A DNA stretch of 9,513 nt from Lentisphaeria bacterium (lineage in GTDB: Bacteria > Verrucomicrobiota > Lentisphaeria > Victivallales > UBA1829). Below, piece after piece: positions 1-7,298 of this stretch; the first letter of the stretch is position 1, and each line of letters starts with the position of its first letter. The stretch covers positions 1 to 9,513 of the forward strand of contig JAGAPM010000281.1 in NCBI GenBank assembly GCA_017623265.1. The letters run 5' to 3'. Made by a program: the position numbers and the translations under genes. Below the pieces are notes generated by a model. That model made no database searches. It saw only the letters and a list, made by a program, of their open reading frames with translations, and was not told where the DNA came from.

Positions 1-1668
1 CGGAGCAATGTAGACCATGGCAAAGCGCAGGGCATCCGCACCGTAGGTGGCAATAACTTCCAGCGGGTCCGGAGAGTTGCCCAGAGATTTGCTCAGCTTT
101 CTGCCGATCTCGTCGCGGATGATGCTGGTGAAATAGACATTCCGGAAGGGCAGCGCACCCTTGAACTCATATCCTGCCATGATCATACGGGCAACCCAGA
201 AGAAGATGATGTCCGGACCGGTCACCAGGTCGTTCGTCGGGTAGAAATATTCCTGTTCTTCCGTCTTTTCCGGCCAACCCATGATGGAGAAGGGCCACAG
301 CCAGGAGCTGAACCAGGTATCCAGCACATCTTCCTCCTGATACCACCCTTCGCCTTCGGGAGCGGTCATACCCACATAGACTTCCCGGTTCTCATCGTTG
401 ATATCGCCGCGGTACCAGGCGGGAATACGGTGTCCCCACCAGATCTGACGGCTGATACACCAGTCCTGAATATTTTCCATCCAGTGGAAGTAAGTCTTGG
501 TCCAGCGTTCCGGATAGAACTTGATCGCACCGGAGCGAACCGCTTCGATAGCGGGCTTTGCCAGTTCATCCATTTTGACGAACCACTGGTCACTGAGGAG
601 CGTTTCGATCTCCACACCGCCCCGTTCGGAGAAGCCCACATTGTGTGTAATATCTTCGATCTTTTCCAGCAAACCCTGCGCTTCGATATCGGCAACGCAC
701 AGCTTGCGGCATTCGTAACGGTCCAGACCGGCATAACGTTCGCCGCAGACCGCATTCATGGAGCCGTCACGGTTCATCACATTGATGAACGGAAGATCAT
801 GACGCTTGCCCACCTGATAGTCGTTGGGGTCGTGAGCGGGAGTGATCTTCACGCAGCCGGTTCCTTTTTCCGGATCGGCGTGTTCATCTTCGATAATGGG
901 GATCTGACGGTCCGTCAACGGCAGATTGACCGTCTTGCCAACAAGATGTTTGTACCGGGGATCATTCACCGGAACCGCAACAGCCGTATCACCGAACAGC
1001 GTTTCCGGACGGGTCGTGGCAACAACCAGATAGCCGGAGCCATCTGTCAGCGGATAACGGAAATGCCAGAACTTGCCCTTGACTTCCTTGTAGATCACTT
1101 CTTCGTCAGAAAGCGCACTCTGGGCGGCAGGACACCAGTTCACCATGCGTTTGCCGCGGTAGATATAGCCTTTGTTGTACAGCTGAACAAACACCTGTTT
1201 GACCGCATCGGAAAGTCCTTCATCCATGGTGAAACGTTCCCGTTCCCAATCGCAGGAAGTGCCCAGTTTGCGAAGCTGCTTGATGATCGTGCCGCCGTAC
1301 TGCTTTTTCCAGTCCCAGACCCGTTCAATGAATTTTTCACGCCCAAGCGTGCGGCGGTCGATCCCTTCCGTTTCGCGCAGAACTTTATCCACCTTGCTTT
1401 CCGTGGCGATCCCGGCGTGGTCCGTGCCGGGGAACCAGCAGACGGATTCGCCCATCATGCGGTGCCAGCGGATCAGGATATCCTGCAGCGTATTGTTCAG
1501 CACGTGTCCCATGGTCAGGATACCCGTCACGTTCGGCGGCGGAATCACAATCGAATACGGTTTCTTTTCCGGATCAGGCTTGCCGCGGAACAGCCCGTTC
1601 TCCTCCCAGTAAGGATACCATTTGGCTTCGACTTCCGCAGATTCGTATGCTTTCGGCATTTCAGACAT
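1..1668 (-). CDS. valS: Valyl-tRNA synthetase, N-terminal part (3' end beyond window)
   Basis: Cytoplasmic class I aminoacyl-tRNA synthetase that charges tRNA-Val with valine. The 556 residues present cover the start codon through the KMSKS loop; the anticodon-binding domain and C-terminal coiled coil of a roughly 900-residue protein lie beyond the left edge. Visible landmarks: PPPNVTG at about 43-49 leading into TMGH at 52-55 (the HIGH signature, first His replaced by Thr), GTDHAGIAT at 81-89 (the valine-type version, unlike GWDCHGLP of IleRS), the CP1 editing domain with TTRPETLFGDT at 218-228 and GTGCVKITPAHDPND at 269-283, the WCISRQIWWGHRIP block at 403-416, and KLSKS at 524-528 followed by LGNSPDP. 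ATG at 1668 is chosen because GGAG lies 8 bases upstream and no in-frame alternative is better. It is separated from the DAHP synthase gene by a terminator and has its own promoter. The identification is firm; the Thr in the HIGH motif is the only oddity. Confidence 0.97.
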   Translation of the reverse strand, partial: MSEMPKAYESAEVEAKWYPYWEENGLFRGKPDPEKKPYSIVIPPPNVTGILTMGHVLNNTLQDILIRWHRMMGESVCWFPGTDHAGIATESKVDKVLRETEGIDRRTLGREKFIERVWDWKKQYGGTIIKQLRKLGTSCDWERERFTMDEGLSDAVKQVFVQLYNKGYIYRGKRMVNWCPAAQSALSDEEVIYKEVKGKFWHFRYPLTDGSGYLVVATTRPETLFGDTAVAVPVNDPRYKHLVGKTVNLPLTDRQIPIIEDEHADPEKGTGCVKITPAHDPNDYQVGKRHDLPFINVMNRDGSMNAVCGERYAGLDRYECRKLCVADIEAQGLLEKIEDITHNVGFSERGGVEIETLLSDQWFVKMDELAKPAIEAVRSGAIKFYPERWTKTYFHWMENIQDWCISRQIWWGHRIPAWYRGDINDENREVYVGMTAPEGEGWYQEEDVLDTWFSSWLWPFSIMGWPEKTEEQEYFYPTNDLVTGPDIIFFWVARMIMAGYEFKGALPFRNVYFTSIIRDEIGRKLSKSLGNSPDPLEVIATYGADALRFAMVYIAP

Positions 1669-1715
1669 GTCAAAATCTCCAGTTTATTATTAGTATTAAA
1701 CATCAATGCTCCGGT

Positions 1716-1743
1716 AATATAGCACAGTTTGTGCATTTTTCAC
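1716..1743 (-). promoter_or_regulatory. Probable sigma70-type promoter of valS
   Basis: On the minus strand a -35-like GTGAAA (1738-1743, 4 of 6 consensus) is followed after 16 bases by a -10-like TATATT (1716-1721, 5 of 6). This predicts a start near 1709 and a leader of about 40 bases before the valS ATG, too short for a T-box. It lies directly downstream of the terminator of the preceding unit, so valS needs a promoter here. A small inverted repeat, GCACA-N3-TGTGC (1722-1734), fills the spacer. Placement is by eye. Confidence 0.45.
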
Positions 1744-1765
1744 GCGCAGAAGAAAATTTTCAGAT

Positions 1766-1804
1766 AAAAAAAAGGGGAACGGCCATTCTTTCCGGTCGTT
1801 CCCC
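1766..1804 (-). terminator. Rho-independent terminator after the DAHP synthase gene
   Basis: Read on the minus strand, GGGGAACG (1804-1797) pairs perfectly with CGTTCCCC (1781-1774). One A-C mismatch and two further GC pairs extend the stem to a 9-base loop (1785-1793), and eight consecutive T (1773-1766) follow at once. It begins 25 bases after the DAHP synthase stop and ends the HU-hisS-DAHP synthase unit before the valS promoter. On the plus strand the mismatch is a G-T wobble, but no plus-strand gene or T-run uses it. Confidence 0.9.
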
Positions 1805-1828
1805 GTAAGTCAACCTCAAAATGATTCC

Positions 1829-2878
1829 TCAGATCTTGAGGTTATTGTAAGCCTCCATAATGGTGGCTTCCGTTTCCTGCCAGCCCAGACATGCATCCGT
1901 GAGGGAGAGTCCGGGGATCATTTTGCCGTGGTCGGCATTGATGGGCTGATTACCCTGCTTGATATAGCTTTCCAGCATCACACCGGCAATGGATTGTTCA
2001 CCCGCATTGATCTGGGAAACCACATCCTTCAGCACTTTCGGCTGATTTTCCGGCTTCTTGGAACTGTTGGCATGGCTGCAGTCGATCACGATCGCAGGAG
2101 TCGCCACCTTCTGACGGCGCATCAGTTCTTTGGCAAATGCAATATGTTCGGAAGTATAGTTCGGCGCATGGAGTCCTCCGCGCAGCACAATGTGACTGTA
2201 TGGATTTCCTTTCGTGCTGAACACGCCCGTTCTGCCGTCATTGATCACACCCAGGAACGAGTGGGAGGCAGAGGCGGCTTTAATGGCATCCACCGCCACT
2301 GAAACGGCGCCGTCCGTAGAGTTTTTGAACCCGACCGGCATGGAAAGACCGCTCGCCAGCTGACGGTGGGTCTGGGATTCACTGGTACGGGCTCCAATGG
2401 ATGCCCAGGTGATCAGATCCGCCACATACTGGGGAATGATCGGTTCCAGGATCTCCGTTGCCGCAGGCATTTCCATTTCTGCCAGCTGGATCAGCAGTTT
2501 CCGGGCAAGACGCAGACCTTTTTCAATGTTGAAAGACTGGTCCAGATCCGGGTCATAGATCAAGCCCTTCCACCCGACTGTGGTACGGGGCTTTTCAAAA
2601 TAAGAACGCATGATCACAAACATCTTATCCTGCACCTTCGCCTGAAGCTGCTTCAAGTGCATAGCATATTCCATGGCAGCAGGAATGCTGTCGATGGAAC
2701 AGGGACCGCAGATCATCAGGATCCGTTTGTCACGGCGGGCAAGAATATTTTCCGTCGTGGTACGGGCTGCGTAAATATGCTCGGTGATCTCTGTGGTCAG
2801 GGGCAGTTCAGCAAGAATTTCACGGGGTGTGGGGAGCGGAAACTCCCGCACAATGTTGATGTTTGAAACTTTTTTCAT
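1829..2878 (-). CDS. aroG: 3-deoxy-7-phosphoheptulonate (DAHP) synthase, class I AroFGH type
   Basis: Cytoplasmic enzyme condensing phosphoenolpyruvate with erythrose 4-phosphate to DAHP, the committed entry to the shikimate pathway and aromatic amino acids. At 349 residues it matches the 350-residue E. coli AroG nearly end to end. The metal ligands known from that family are all present: Cys60 in CGPCS, His269 in DCSHAN, Glu303 in MLES and Asp328 in SLTDA. PEP/phosphate-binding segments are also clear: MRSYFEKPRTT (90-100), GWKG (102-105), IGARTSESQ (161-169) and GFKNSTDG (183-190). The N-terminal extension that carries feedback control in this class is present, so inhibition by an aromatic amino acid is likely, but I cannot say whether Phe, Tyr or Trp; the symbol aroG is a family label. 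The ATG at 2878 overlaps the hisS stop as ATGA and has only a weak upstream GAG, so translation is probably coupled to hisS. A strong terminator follows. Confidence 0.96.
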   Translation of the reverse strand: MKKVSNINIVREFPLPTPREILAELPLTTEITEHIYAARTTTENILARRDKRILMICGPCSIDSIPAAMEYAMHLKQLQAKVQDKMFVIMRSYFEKPRTTVGWKGLIYDPDLDQSFNIEKGLRLARKLLIQLAEMEMPAATEILEPIIPQYVADLITWASIGARTSESQTHRQLASGLSMPVGFKNSTDGAVSVAVDAIKAASASHSFLGVINDGRTGVFSTKGNPYSHIVLRGGLHAPNYTSEHIAFAKELMRRQKVATPAIVIDCSHANSSKKPENQPKVLKDVVSQINAGEQSIAGVMLESYIKQGNQPINADHGKMIPGLSLTDACLGWQETEATIMEAYNNLKI

Positions 2879-4125
2879 TTTGTCAGCTCAACTTGGATTT
2901 CATCGAACGGGACGGTCTTCTGGGAACCATCCGACATATTTTTGAGAACGGCAACTCCGCTTTCCAGTTCAGTTTCACCGAGGATAAGCACATTTTTCGC
3001 TTTCAGCCGGTCTGCTGAACGCATCTGGGATTTCATACTTTTCGGCTCATATTCCAACGCCACAGAAACACCGGCATTGCGCAGGTCGCCCGCCAGTTTT
3101 CCGTTGTATGCAAGCGCTTTATCACCCAGAGAGACAAGGAATACATCCGGCGTTACGCCCGCCGGCGCCATTCTGCCCGCCGCTTCACGGACCATAAGCA
3201 GACGTTCCATACCGGCGGCAAAACCAACGCCCTGCACCGGCTTGTTGAAGCCGGGCACGGTCAGCTCATATCTGCCGCCGCCGGCAATCGCATTCTGTCC
3301 GCCCAATGCGGTATGAGTCAGCTCAAACACAGTATGCACATAATAGTCCAGACCGCGCACAAGTCTCGGCTCCACCTTGAACGGCACATTCCATGTAGTC
3401 AGCATGTCGCAGACACGCTTGAAGTAATCCCGGGAACTTTCGCCGAAGAGGGATGCTGCATCCGGAGCGTTGTCAATATGTTTCCGGCAACATTCCTGTT
3501 TGCAGTCCAGAATACGCCACACATTCCGTTCCAGACGGTTGCGGCAATCTTCACACATTTCATCAATATGCGCTGCAAAATGTTCACGCAGAGCAGCTTC
3601 TGCCGGACCGCGGTCTTCTTTCACACCACGGGTATTGATCAACAGTTCAAAGCCACCTGCCCCCACTTCGTTCAGATAGTGGGCAAGCATGGCAATGGAT
3701 TCTGCATCCAGTTCCGGAGAAACTTTTCCCGCGTTTTCCACCCCGATCTGGTGGAACTGGCGGCGCCGTCCGGCGGAGGGCCGTTCACCACGGAACATGG
3801 GGCCCATATAGAACACACGCTGTTCCACTCCGTTCATGGCTTCTGTTCCGGAGAGCGCACGCATGACCCCGGCGGTTCCTTCCGGACGCAATGTCAGGCT
3901 TCTGCCGCCGCGGTCTTCAAAGGTATACATTTCTTTCTGAACGACTTCCGTCTCATTGCCAAGACCCCGCTGAAACACTTCGGTAAACTCAAAAATGGGA
4001 GTACGGATCTCACCGTAGCCATACAGGGAGAATACGCGCCGTGCAGTGTTTTCCAGTTCGAGCCATGCAGTTACTTCATCTGCAAAAATATCGCTTGTTC
4101 CCGGAGGCGGGGATGACTTGGACAT
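2875..4125 (-). CDS. hisS: Histidyl-tRNA synthetase
   Basis: Class II synthetase, normally a homodimer, charging tRNA-His in the cytoplasm. The 416 residues are normal length for the bacterial enzyme. In order: PGTSDI near the N terminus (8-13), motif 1 region around IRTPIFEFTEVFQRGLG (40-56), LRPEGTAGVMRA (79-90), motif 2 with FRGERPSAGRRRQFHQIG (111-128), the histidine-specific LVRGLDYYVHTVFE (255-268), GGGRYE (282-287) and motif 3 GVGFAAGMERL (299-309), then the C-terminal anticodon-binding domain from about 325. The insertion between motif 2 and RGLDYY holds a cysteine cluster (Cys191, 194, 208, 212, 213 and His216), seen in some bacterial HisRS lineages and possibly a metal site. The ATG at 4125 has GAGG 8 bases upstream. 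It lies 38 bases after the HU gene and its TGA overlaps the next ATG, so it is the middle gene of a three-gene unit. Confidence 0.97.
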   Translation of the reverse strand: MSKSSPPPGTSDIFADEVTAWLELENTARRVFSLYGYGEIRTPIFEFTEVFQRGLGNETEVVQKEMYTFEDRGGRSLTLRPEGTAGVMRALSGTEAMNGVEQRVFYMGPMFRGERPSAGRRRQFHQIGVENAGKVSPELDAESIAMLAHYLNEVGAGGFELLINTRGVKEDRGPAEAALREHFAAHIDEMCEDCRNRLERNVWRILDCKQECCRKHIDNAPDAASLFGESSRDYFKRVCDMLTTWNVPFKVEPRLVRGLDYYVHTVFELTHTALGGQNAIAGGGRYELTVPGFNKPVQGVGFAAGMERLLMVREAAGRMAPAGVTPDVFLVSLGDKALAYNGKLAGDLRNAGVSVALEYEPKSMKSQMRSADRLKAKNVLILGETELESGVAVLKNMSDGSQKTVPFDEIQVELTK

Positions 4126-4163
4126 AATCGGGACCTCTTTCGTTCAGTATCGTTCAATGCCTG

Positions 4164-4451
4164 TTATTTCTTGAGGGAAAGAACCCGTTTCTTCAGTTCC
4201 TTGCCAGCACGGAATTTCACAACCATGCGATCCGGAATGGGAACGGCGATTTCCGGCTTGTGCGGGTTTCTGCCCGTTCTGCCTTTGCGTTCTTTCACTT
4301 CAAACACACCAAAATTTCTCAGTTCGATCGTCTTGCCCGCGGCAAGTTCATCTGCAATATAGTCCAAAGATTTCTGGACAACAACCGCAACATCCTGCTG
4401 AATCAGACCGGTTTCTGCGGCAATACGTACAACCAAATCACGCTTCGTCAT
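4164..4451 (-). CDS. HU/IHF-family nucleoid DNA-binding protein
   Basis: Small basic histone-like protein of the HU/IHF family, which binds and bends DNA as a dimer in the nucleoid. The 95 residues show the full family plan: an N-terminal helical dimerisation half (TKRDLVVRIAAETG...), the turn ELRNFGVFEVKERKGRTGRNP, and the DNA-contacting arm with the conserved RNP (61-63), whose proline is the one that intercalates into DNA in HU and IHF. The end of the arm reads VPIPDRMVVKFRAGKELK. An in-frame TTG at 4457 would add two residues. I prefer ATG at 4451 because AGGA (4461-4464) sits 9 bases upstream of it and only 3 from the TTG. It leads a unit with hisS and DAHP synthase. HU versus IHF subunit cannot be decided from the sequence alone. 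Confidence 0.94.
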   Translation of the reverse strand: MTKRDLVVRIAAETGLIQQDVAVVVQKSLDYIADELAAGKTIELRNFGVFEVKERKGRTGRNPHKPEIAVPIPDRMVVKFRAGKELKKRVLSLKK

Positions 4452-4517
4452 GTTCAAAGTTCCTTTCTTGCTTTTGACTTTGAGGTTTTACTTAATGTCT
4501 CTCGTGACCATCCCTAT

Positions 4518-4545
4518 AATATACACGGAATGTGTTGTTTTACAA
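4518..4545 (-). promoter_or_regulatory. Probable promoter of the HU-hisS-DAHP synthase unit
   Basis: In the 127-base gap after the methyltransferase/MTHFR gene, the minus strand has TTGTAA (4540-4545, 4 of 6 of -35) and TATATT (4518-4523, 5 of 6 of -10) separated by 16 bases. An overlapping TATTAT gives an 18-base spacer instead. An A-rich tract lies just upstream, as in UP elements. The predicted leader is about 57 bases. No terminator hairpin with a T-run is seen in this gap, so read-through from the upstream gene could add to expression. Confidence 0.5.
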
Positions 4546-4578
4546 GGTATTTTTTTCCTTTTTCCAAAGATTTTGTGC

Positions 4579-6414
4579 TTAATTCTGCGCAACAGCAATG
4601 GCGGTATTCACATTCCCGAAGGGCGCACTCACCTGTACCCCCGCCACACGGTCACGGATCGCAGCAATCGCTTCCCGGGCAATTTCGATCCCCACTTTGC
4701 GCTGATCTTCCTTCGTGGCAGGTCTGCCCATCCGTTCGATAATAGAATCCGGCACAACCACACCCGGCACTTCCGCCTTCATGAACTCTGCATTCCGCAG
4801 GCTGGCAAGAGGCCAGATCCCGGCGATCAGCGGTGTGGTGGCAAGTTCAGGAACGGCATCCATAAAGCGCAGCAGCGGTTCCACATCAAAGACCGGCTGG
4901 GTAATGATGAACTGGGCGCCCGCCTGAATTTTTTCACGGGTCCGGCGGATCTCACGCTCCATATCCAATGCGTTGGGATCGGCGCCCGCACCCATGAAGG
5001 CTTTCGTTACCGTGCCGATACTTTTCCCTGCCACATCAAGTCCCTGATTCAGCCGTTTCTGCAGCTTCAACATCCCGATCGAATCCAAGTCAAACACGCC
5101 CGATGCAAAGGGGTACGCACCCAGTTTCGGCGGATCGCCGGTGATGAAAAGAATATTATTCACATTCAACTGGGCACAGCCAAGCAGTTCCGCCTGCATC
5201 CCGATCAGATTCTTATCACGGCAGCACTGGTGCAGGATCGCTTCGATCCCCGCCTGCGCCTGGATCTGATACGCCGTCACCAGCGTAGAAAGTCGGGACG
5301 AGGCACGGGGTCCATCCGGAATATTGATGGCGTCAAAGCCCGCATCCCGGCAAATTTTCGCCTTTTCGATGGTCTGTTCCAGCAGGTATCCCTGAGGCGG
5401 CACGATCTCCACATTGGTCACCCATTTGCCCGCCATCAGTTTTTCTGCGAAAGTGGAACGTTGCGCAACCGGAAACTCCTCTTGCGGAGCGGCTTCTGTC
5501 TTTTCCGTAAAAATATCTTTCTGCGTCAGGGTCTTCGCCATGGGATGAACCCAACGGGCAAGATTGGCAATGTCCTCCGGCGTGGTTCCGCAACAGCCAC
5601 CGACCCCCTTGACACCCAGCGCCACATAGCGCATGGCATATGTGGCAAAATATTCCGGACTGCACATGGCGATCATACGCCCGTCCACCGTCTTGGGGGA
5701 ACCGGCATTGGGCTGAGCGATCACCGGATACGGCGAAAGGGAAACGATCTTTTCCACAACAAAAAGCATGGGTTCCGGTCCAACTCCGCAGTTGATCCCG
5801 AAGGCGGTCGGCTGGATGGGCGCAGCTTGGAGCAGTTCAAAGATCTCTGCAGCTGATGTACCGTCCGAAAGCAATGCTTTTTCGTCAAATTTACAGCTGA
5901 GCATATACGGTTTTTCCAGTTCGAGTGACTGGATCGCATCCAGCATCACGAGAATGTCTTCCTTTGTGGAATAGGACTCAAACAGGATAAAATCGCAGGA
6001 TTCCCCTGCAAGAACCGCCAGCTGTTCCTGAAGGATCGCAGATTTCTGTTTCAGATTATATTCGATCCCTTGGGGCAGCTCCCCGACAGGTCCGATGTCA
6101 CCCGCCACCAGCAGATCCGGTCCGGCGGCTTTCCGGGCAAGTGCAACGCCCGCACGATTGATCTCCGCCACTTTGTCACCAAAACCAAACTTGTTCAGTT
6201 TGTTAAAGTTGGCACCGTATGTATTCGTGGTGATGATCTCCGCTCCGGCATCCCGGTACGCCACGTGGATCGACCGCACCGCATCTCCGTTGTTCAAGCA
6301 CAGACTTTCATAAGACGTATTGACAAAAAAGTTTTTCTTGTAAAGTTCCGTCCCCATTGCGCCGTCAAAGACAGCCACCCCGTTTTCCAATCTCGATTTC
6401 AGCCGGTTCTCCAT
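4579..6414 (-). CDS. Bifunctional homocysteine S-methyltransferase / 5,10-methylenetetrahydrofolate reductase
   Basis: Fusion of two one-carbon enzymes, of the same architecture and length (611 versus about 612 residues) as Bacillus subtilis YitJ. Residues 1 to about 290 form the homocysteine methyltransferase barrel: DGAMGTEL (17-24), TTNTYGAN (62-69) and the zinc ligands Cys209 (GINCG) and Cys274-Cys275 (GGCCGTTPE). A linker around 290-320 leads to the MTHFR barrel, about 321-590: VEIVPPQG (335-342), the NIPDGPR segment (364-370), FITGDPPKLG (423-432) and QFIITQPVFD (501-510). The reductase half would make 5-methyl-THF; the other half would transfer a methyl group to homocysteine to give methionine. 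Whether the donor is methyl-THF or another compound is not shown by the sequence; there is no cobalamin-binding module. The ATG at 6414 has AGGAG 7 bases upstream. It appears to be transcribed alone from the promoter at 6454-6481. The leader is too short for a SAM riboswitch. Confidence 0.94.
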   Translation of the reverse strand: MENRLKSRLENGVAVFDGAMGTELYKKNFFVNTSYESLCLNNGDAVRSIHVAYRDAGAEIITTNTYGANFNKLNKFGFGDKVAEINRAGVALARKAAGPDLLVAGDIGPVGELPQGIEYNLKQKSAILQEQLAVLAGESCDFILFESYSTKEDILVMLDAIQSLELEKPYMLSCKFDEKALLSDGTSAAEIFELLQAAPIQPTAFGINCGVGPEPMLFVVEKIVSLSPYPVIAQPNAGSPKTVDGRMIAMCSPEYFATYAMRYVALGVKGVGGCCGTTPEDIANLARWVHPMAKTLTQKDIFTEKTEAAPQEEFPVAQRSTFAEKLMAGKWVTNVEIVPPQGYLLEQTIEKAKICRDAGFDAINIPDGPRASSRLSTLVTAYQIQAQAGIEAILHQCCRDKNLIGMQAELLGCAQLNVNNILFITGDPPKLGAYPFASGVFDLDSIGMLKLQKRLNQGLDVAGKSIGTVTKAFMGAGADPNALDMEREIRRTREKIQAGAQFIITQPVFDVEPLLRFMDAVPELATTPLIAGIWPLASLRNAEFMKAEVPGVVVPDSIIERMGRPATKEDQRKVGIEIAREAIAAIRDRVAGVQVSAPFGNVNTAIAVAQN

Positions 6415-6453
6415 GATCTTCTCCTGTTAAAAAATACCAAATATGCTGCATTT

Positions 6454-6481
6454 ATTATACTTGTAAAAACAAATTTTTCAA
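6454..6481 (-). promoter_or_regulatory. Strong-looking sigma70-type promoter of the methyltransferase/MTHFR gene
   Basis: On the minus strand TTGAAA (6476-6481, 5 of 6 of -35) is followed after 16 bases by a perfect TATAAT (6454-6459). The predicted start is near 6447, giving a leader of about 33 bases that ends in the AGGAG ribosome site. This is the best promoter match in the window and makes the gene independent of the unit upstream of it. Confidence 0.7.
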
Positions 6482-6490
6482 GCTGGGAAG

Positions 6491-6520
6491 AAAAAAGTTT
6501 CAGAAGGATTTTTTGAAAAC
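6491..6520 (-). terminator. Possible weak terminator after the phosphoesterase gene
   Basis: On the minus strand GTTTTCA (6520-6514) can pair with TGAAAC (6502-6497) with one bulged T, around an 11-base loop, followed by six T (6496-6491). The stem has only two GC pairs, so it may be weak or a chance feature of an AT-rich gap. Its position, 11 bases after the stop and before the next promoter, is right. Confidence 0.35.
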
Positions 6521-6530
6521 AGCGGCGATC

Positions 6531-7298
6531 TCACAGCCGGATACGGGCGATCTGCACCGTTCCGCCTTCACACCGGACATCCGTCATTACACCGAACCGG
6601 GTCACAGATCCGGCAATCACTTCCCGCCCTTCCTCCGCAGGTTTGTGAACATGTCCGCAAAGAGAGTATGCAATCTTCCCCTCCGCCAGCAGCTGACGCA
6701 CGTTTTCCGCATTGCGCAACCCCCGGCGCCAGGTACATTCCCGGATGGGGAAATGACCGGCAAGGATCAAGGGTGCTTCATCCGTTTTCTCCGCCTCTGC
6801 GACCGCAAGTGCTACGCTTTCATCGCTCAAATACCCACAGGAAAGCCACGGCAGAGTGGGACGGGATTCCGGCAGAAGCAACAGACGCACCGCATCGTTT
6901 CCGTCCCCGATCCGGACACAGCGGGGCTGATCCACGTTGCTGTTTCCAAGAGCGGAATAGAAGGATTCCATCGCCGCACGGCATGTTTTATTTTTCACAT
7001 AAACATCATGGTTTCCGGCAGTACAAAAAATCGGGATTTCCGCTTCGATCAGCGGCAGAAAATGAGGCAGCGCCGCCGCAAATTCTGCAGGGTCGGCAGT
7101 GCTGACCGCATCGCCGGTAAAAAGAACGGCATCCGGCTTTTCTGCAATGATCCGCCGGACCGCCTGATCCAGCAGCTCCTGTTTGTGCTGAAAACGCCGT
7201 TTGAAGTGGCTGTTGCAGTAGCCCAGCACACGCTTATCCAGTCCGCGGGGAAACACGGCTTCTTCGTGGCTGTCGGAAAAGTGGATGATCCGGGTCAT
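6531..7298 (-). CDS. Calcineurin-like metallophosphoesterase
   Basis: Two-metal phosphoesterase of 255 residues with every signature of the calcineurin-like fold: FSDSH (Asp9, His11), FTGDAV (Asp63), AGNHD (95-98, Asn96 and His97), AGHFP (His182) and CGHVH (His216, His218). No signal peptide is seen, so it is probably cytoplasmic. The stretch after DSH (GLDKRVLGYCNSHFKRR, about 19-35) resembles an insertion known from a subgroup of uncharacterised bacterial phosphoesterases. The substrate cannot be read from the sequence; family members act on cyclic nucleotides, nucleotides, UDP-sugars, proteins or DNA. Its ATG overlaps the stop of the upstream thioredoxin-like gene as ATGA and has no good Shine-Dalgarno site of its own, so it is probably translated by coupling. 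That link suggests a shared physiological setting but not a direct partnership, since the neighbour carries a signal peptide and this protein does not. Confidence 0.9.
   Translation of the reverse strand: MTRIIHFSDSHEEAVFPRGLDKRVLGYCNSHFKRRFQHKQELLDQAVRRIIAEKPDAVLFTGDAVSTADPAEFAAALPHFLPLIEAEIPIFCTAGNHDVYVKNKTCRAAMESFYSALGNSNVDQPRCVRIGDGNDAVRLLLLPESRPTLPWLSCGYLSDESVALAVAEAEKTDEAPLILAGHFPIRECTWRRGLRNAENVRQLLAEGKIAYSLCGHVHKPAEEGREVIAGSVTRFGVMTDVRCEGGTVQIARIRL

Noticed and set aside
430..1722. 430-residue open frame on the plus strand opposite valS
   Set aside because: It lies entirely against a well-supported synthetase gene, its translation shows no recognisable domain, and long antisense frames are expected opposite genes with this codon use.
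1669..1765. Possible T-box leader before valS
   Set aside because: There is too little space (about 40 leader bases), no T-box sequence and no terminator between the promoter and the ATG.
4452..4578. Terminator for the methyltransferase/MTHFR gene
   Set aside because: I looked for a hairpin followed by T on the minus strand and found only AT-rich sequence with a promoter; termination here, if any, is not intrinsic.
4450..5856. 468-residue open frame on the plus strand opposite the methyltransferase/MTHFR gene
   Set aside because: It is antisense to a gene with intact catalytic motifs. The product is rich in His, Arg and Phe without domain structure, which is typical of a shadow frame, and no ribosome site was seen.
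6415..6530. Possible SAM riboswitch or T-box upstream of the methionine-related gene
   Set aside because: The proposed transcription start leaves only about 33 bases of leader, and the gap shows no multi-stem structure or terminator-antiterminator pair large enough for either element.
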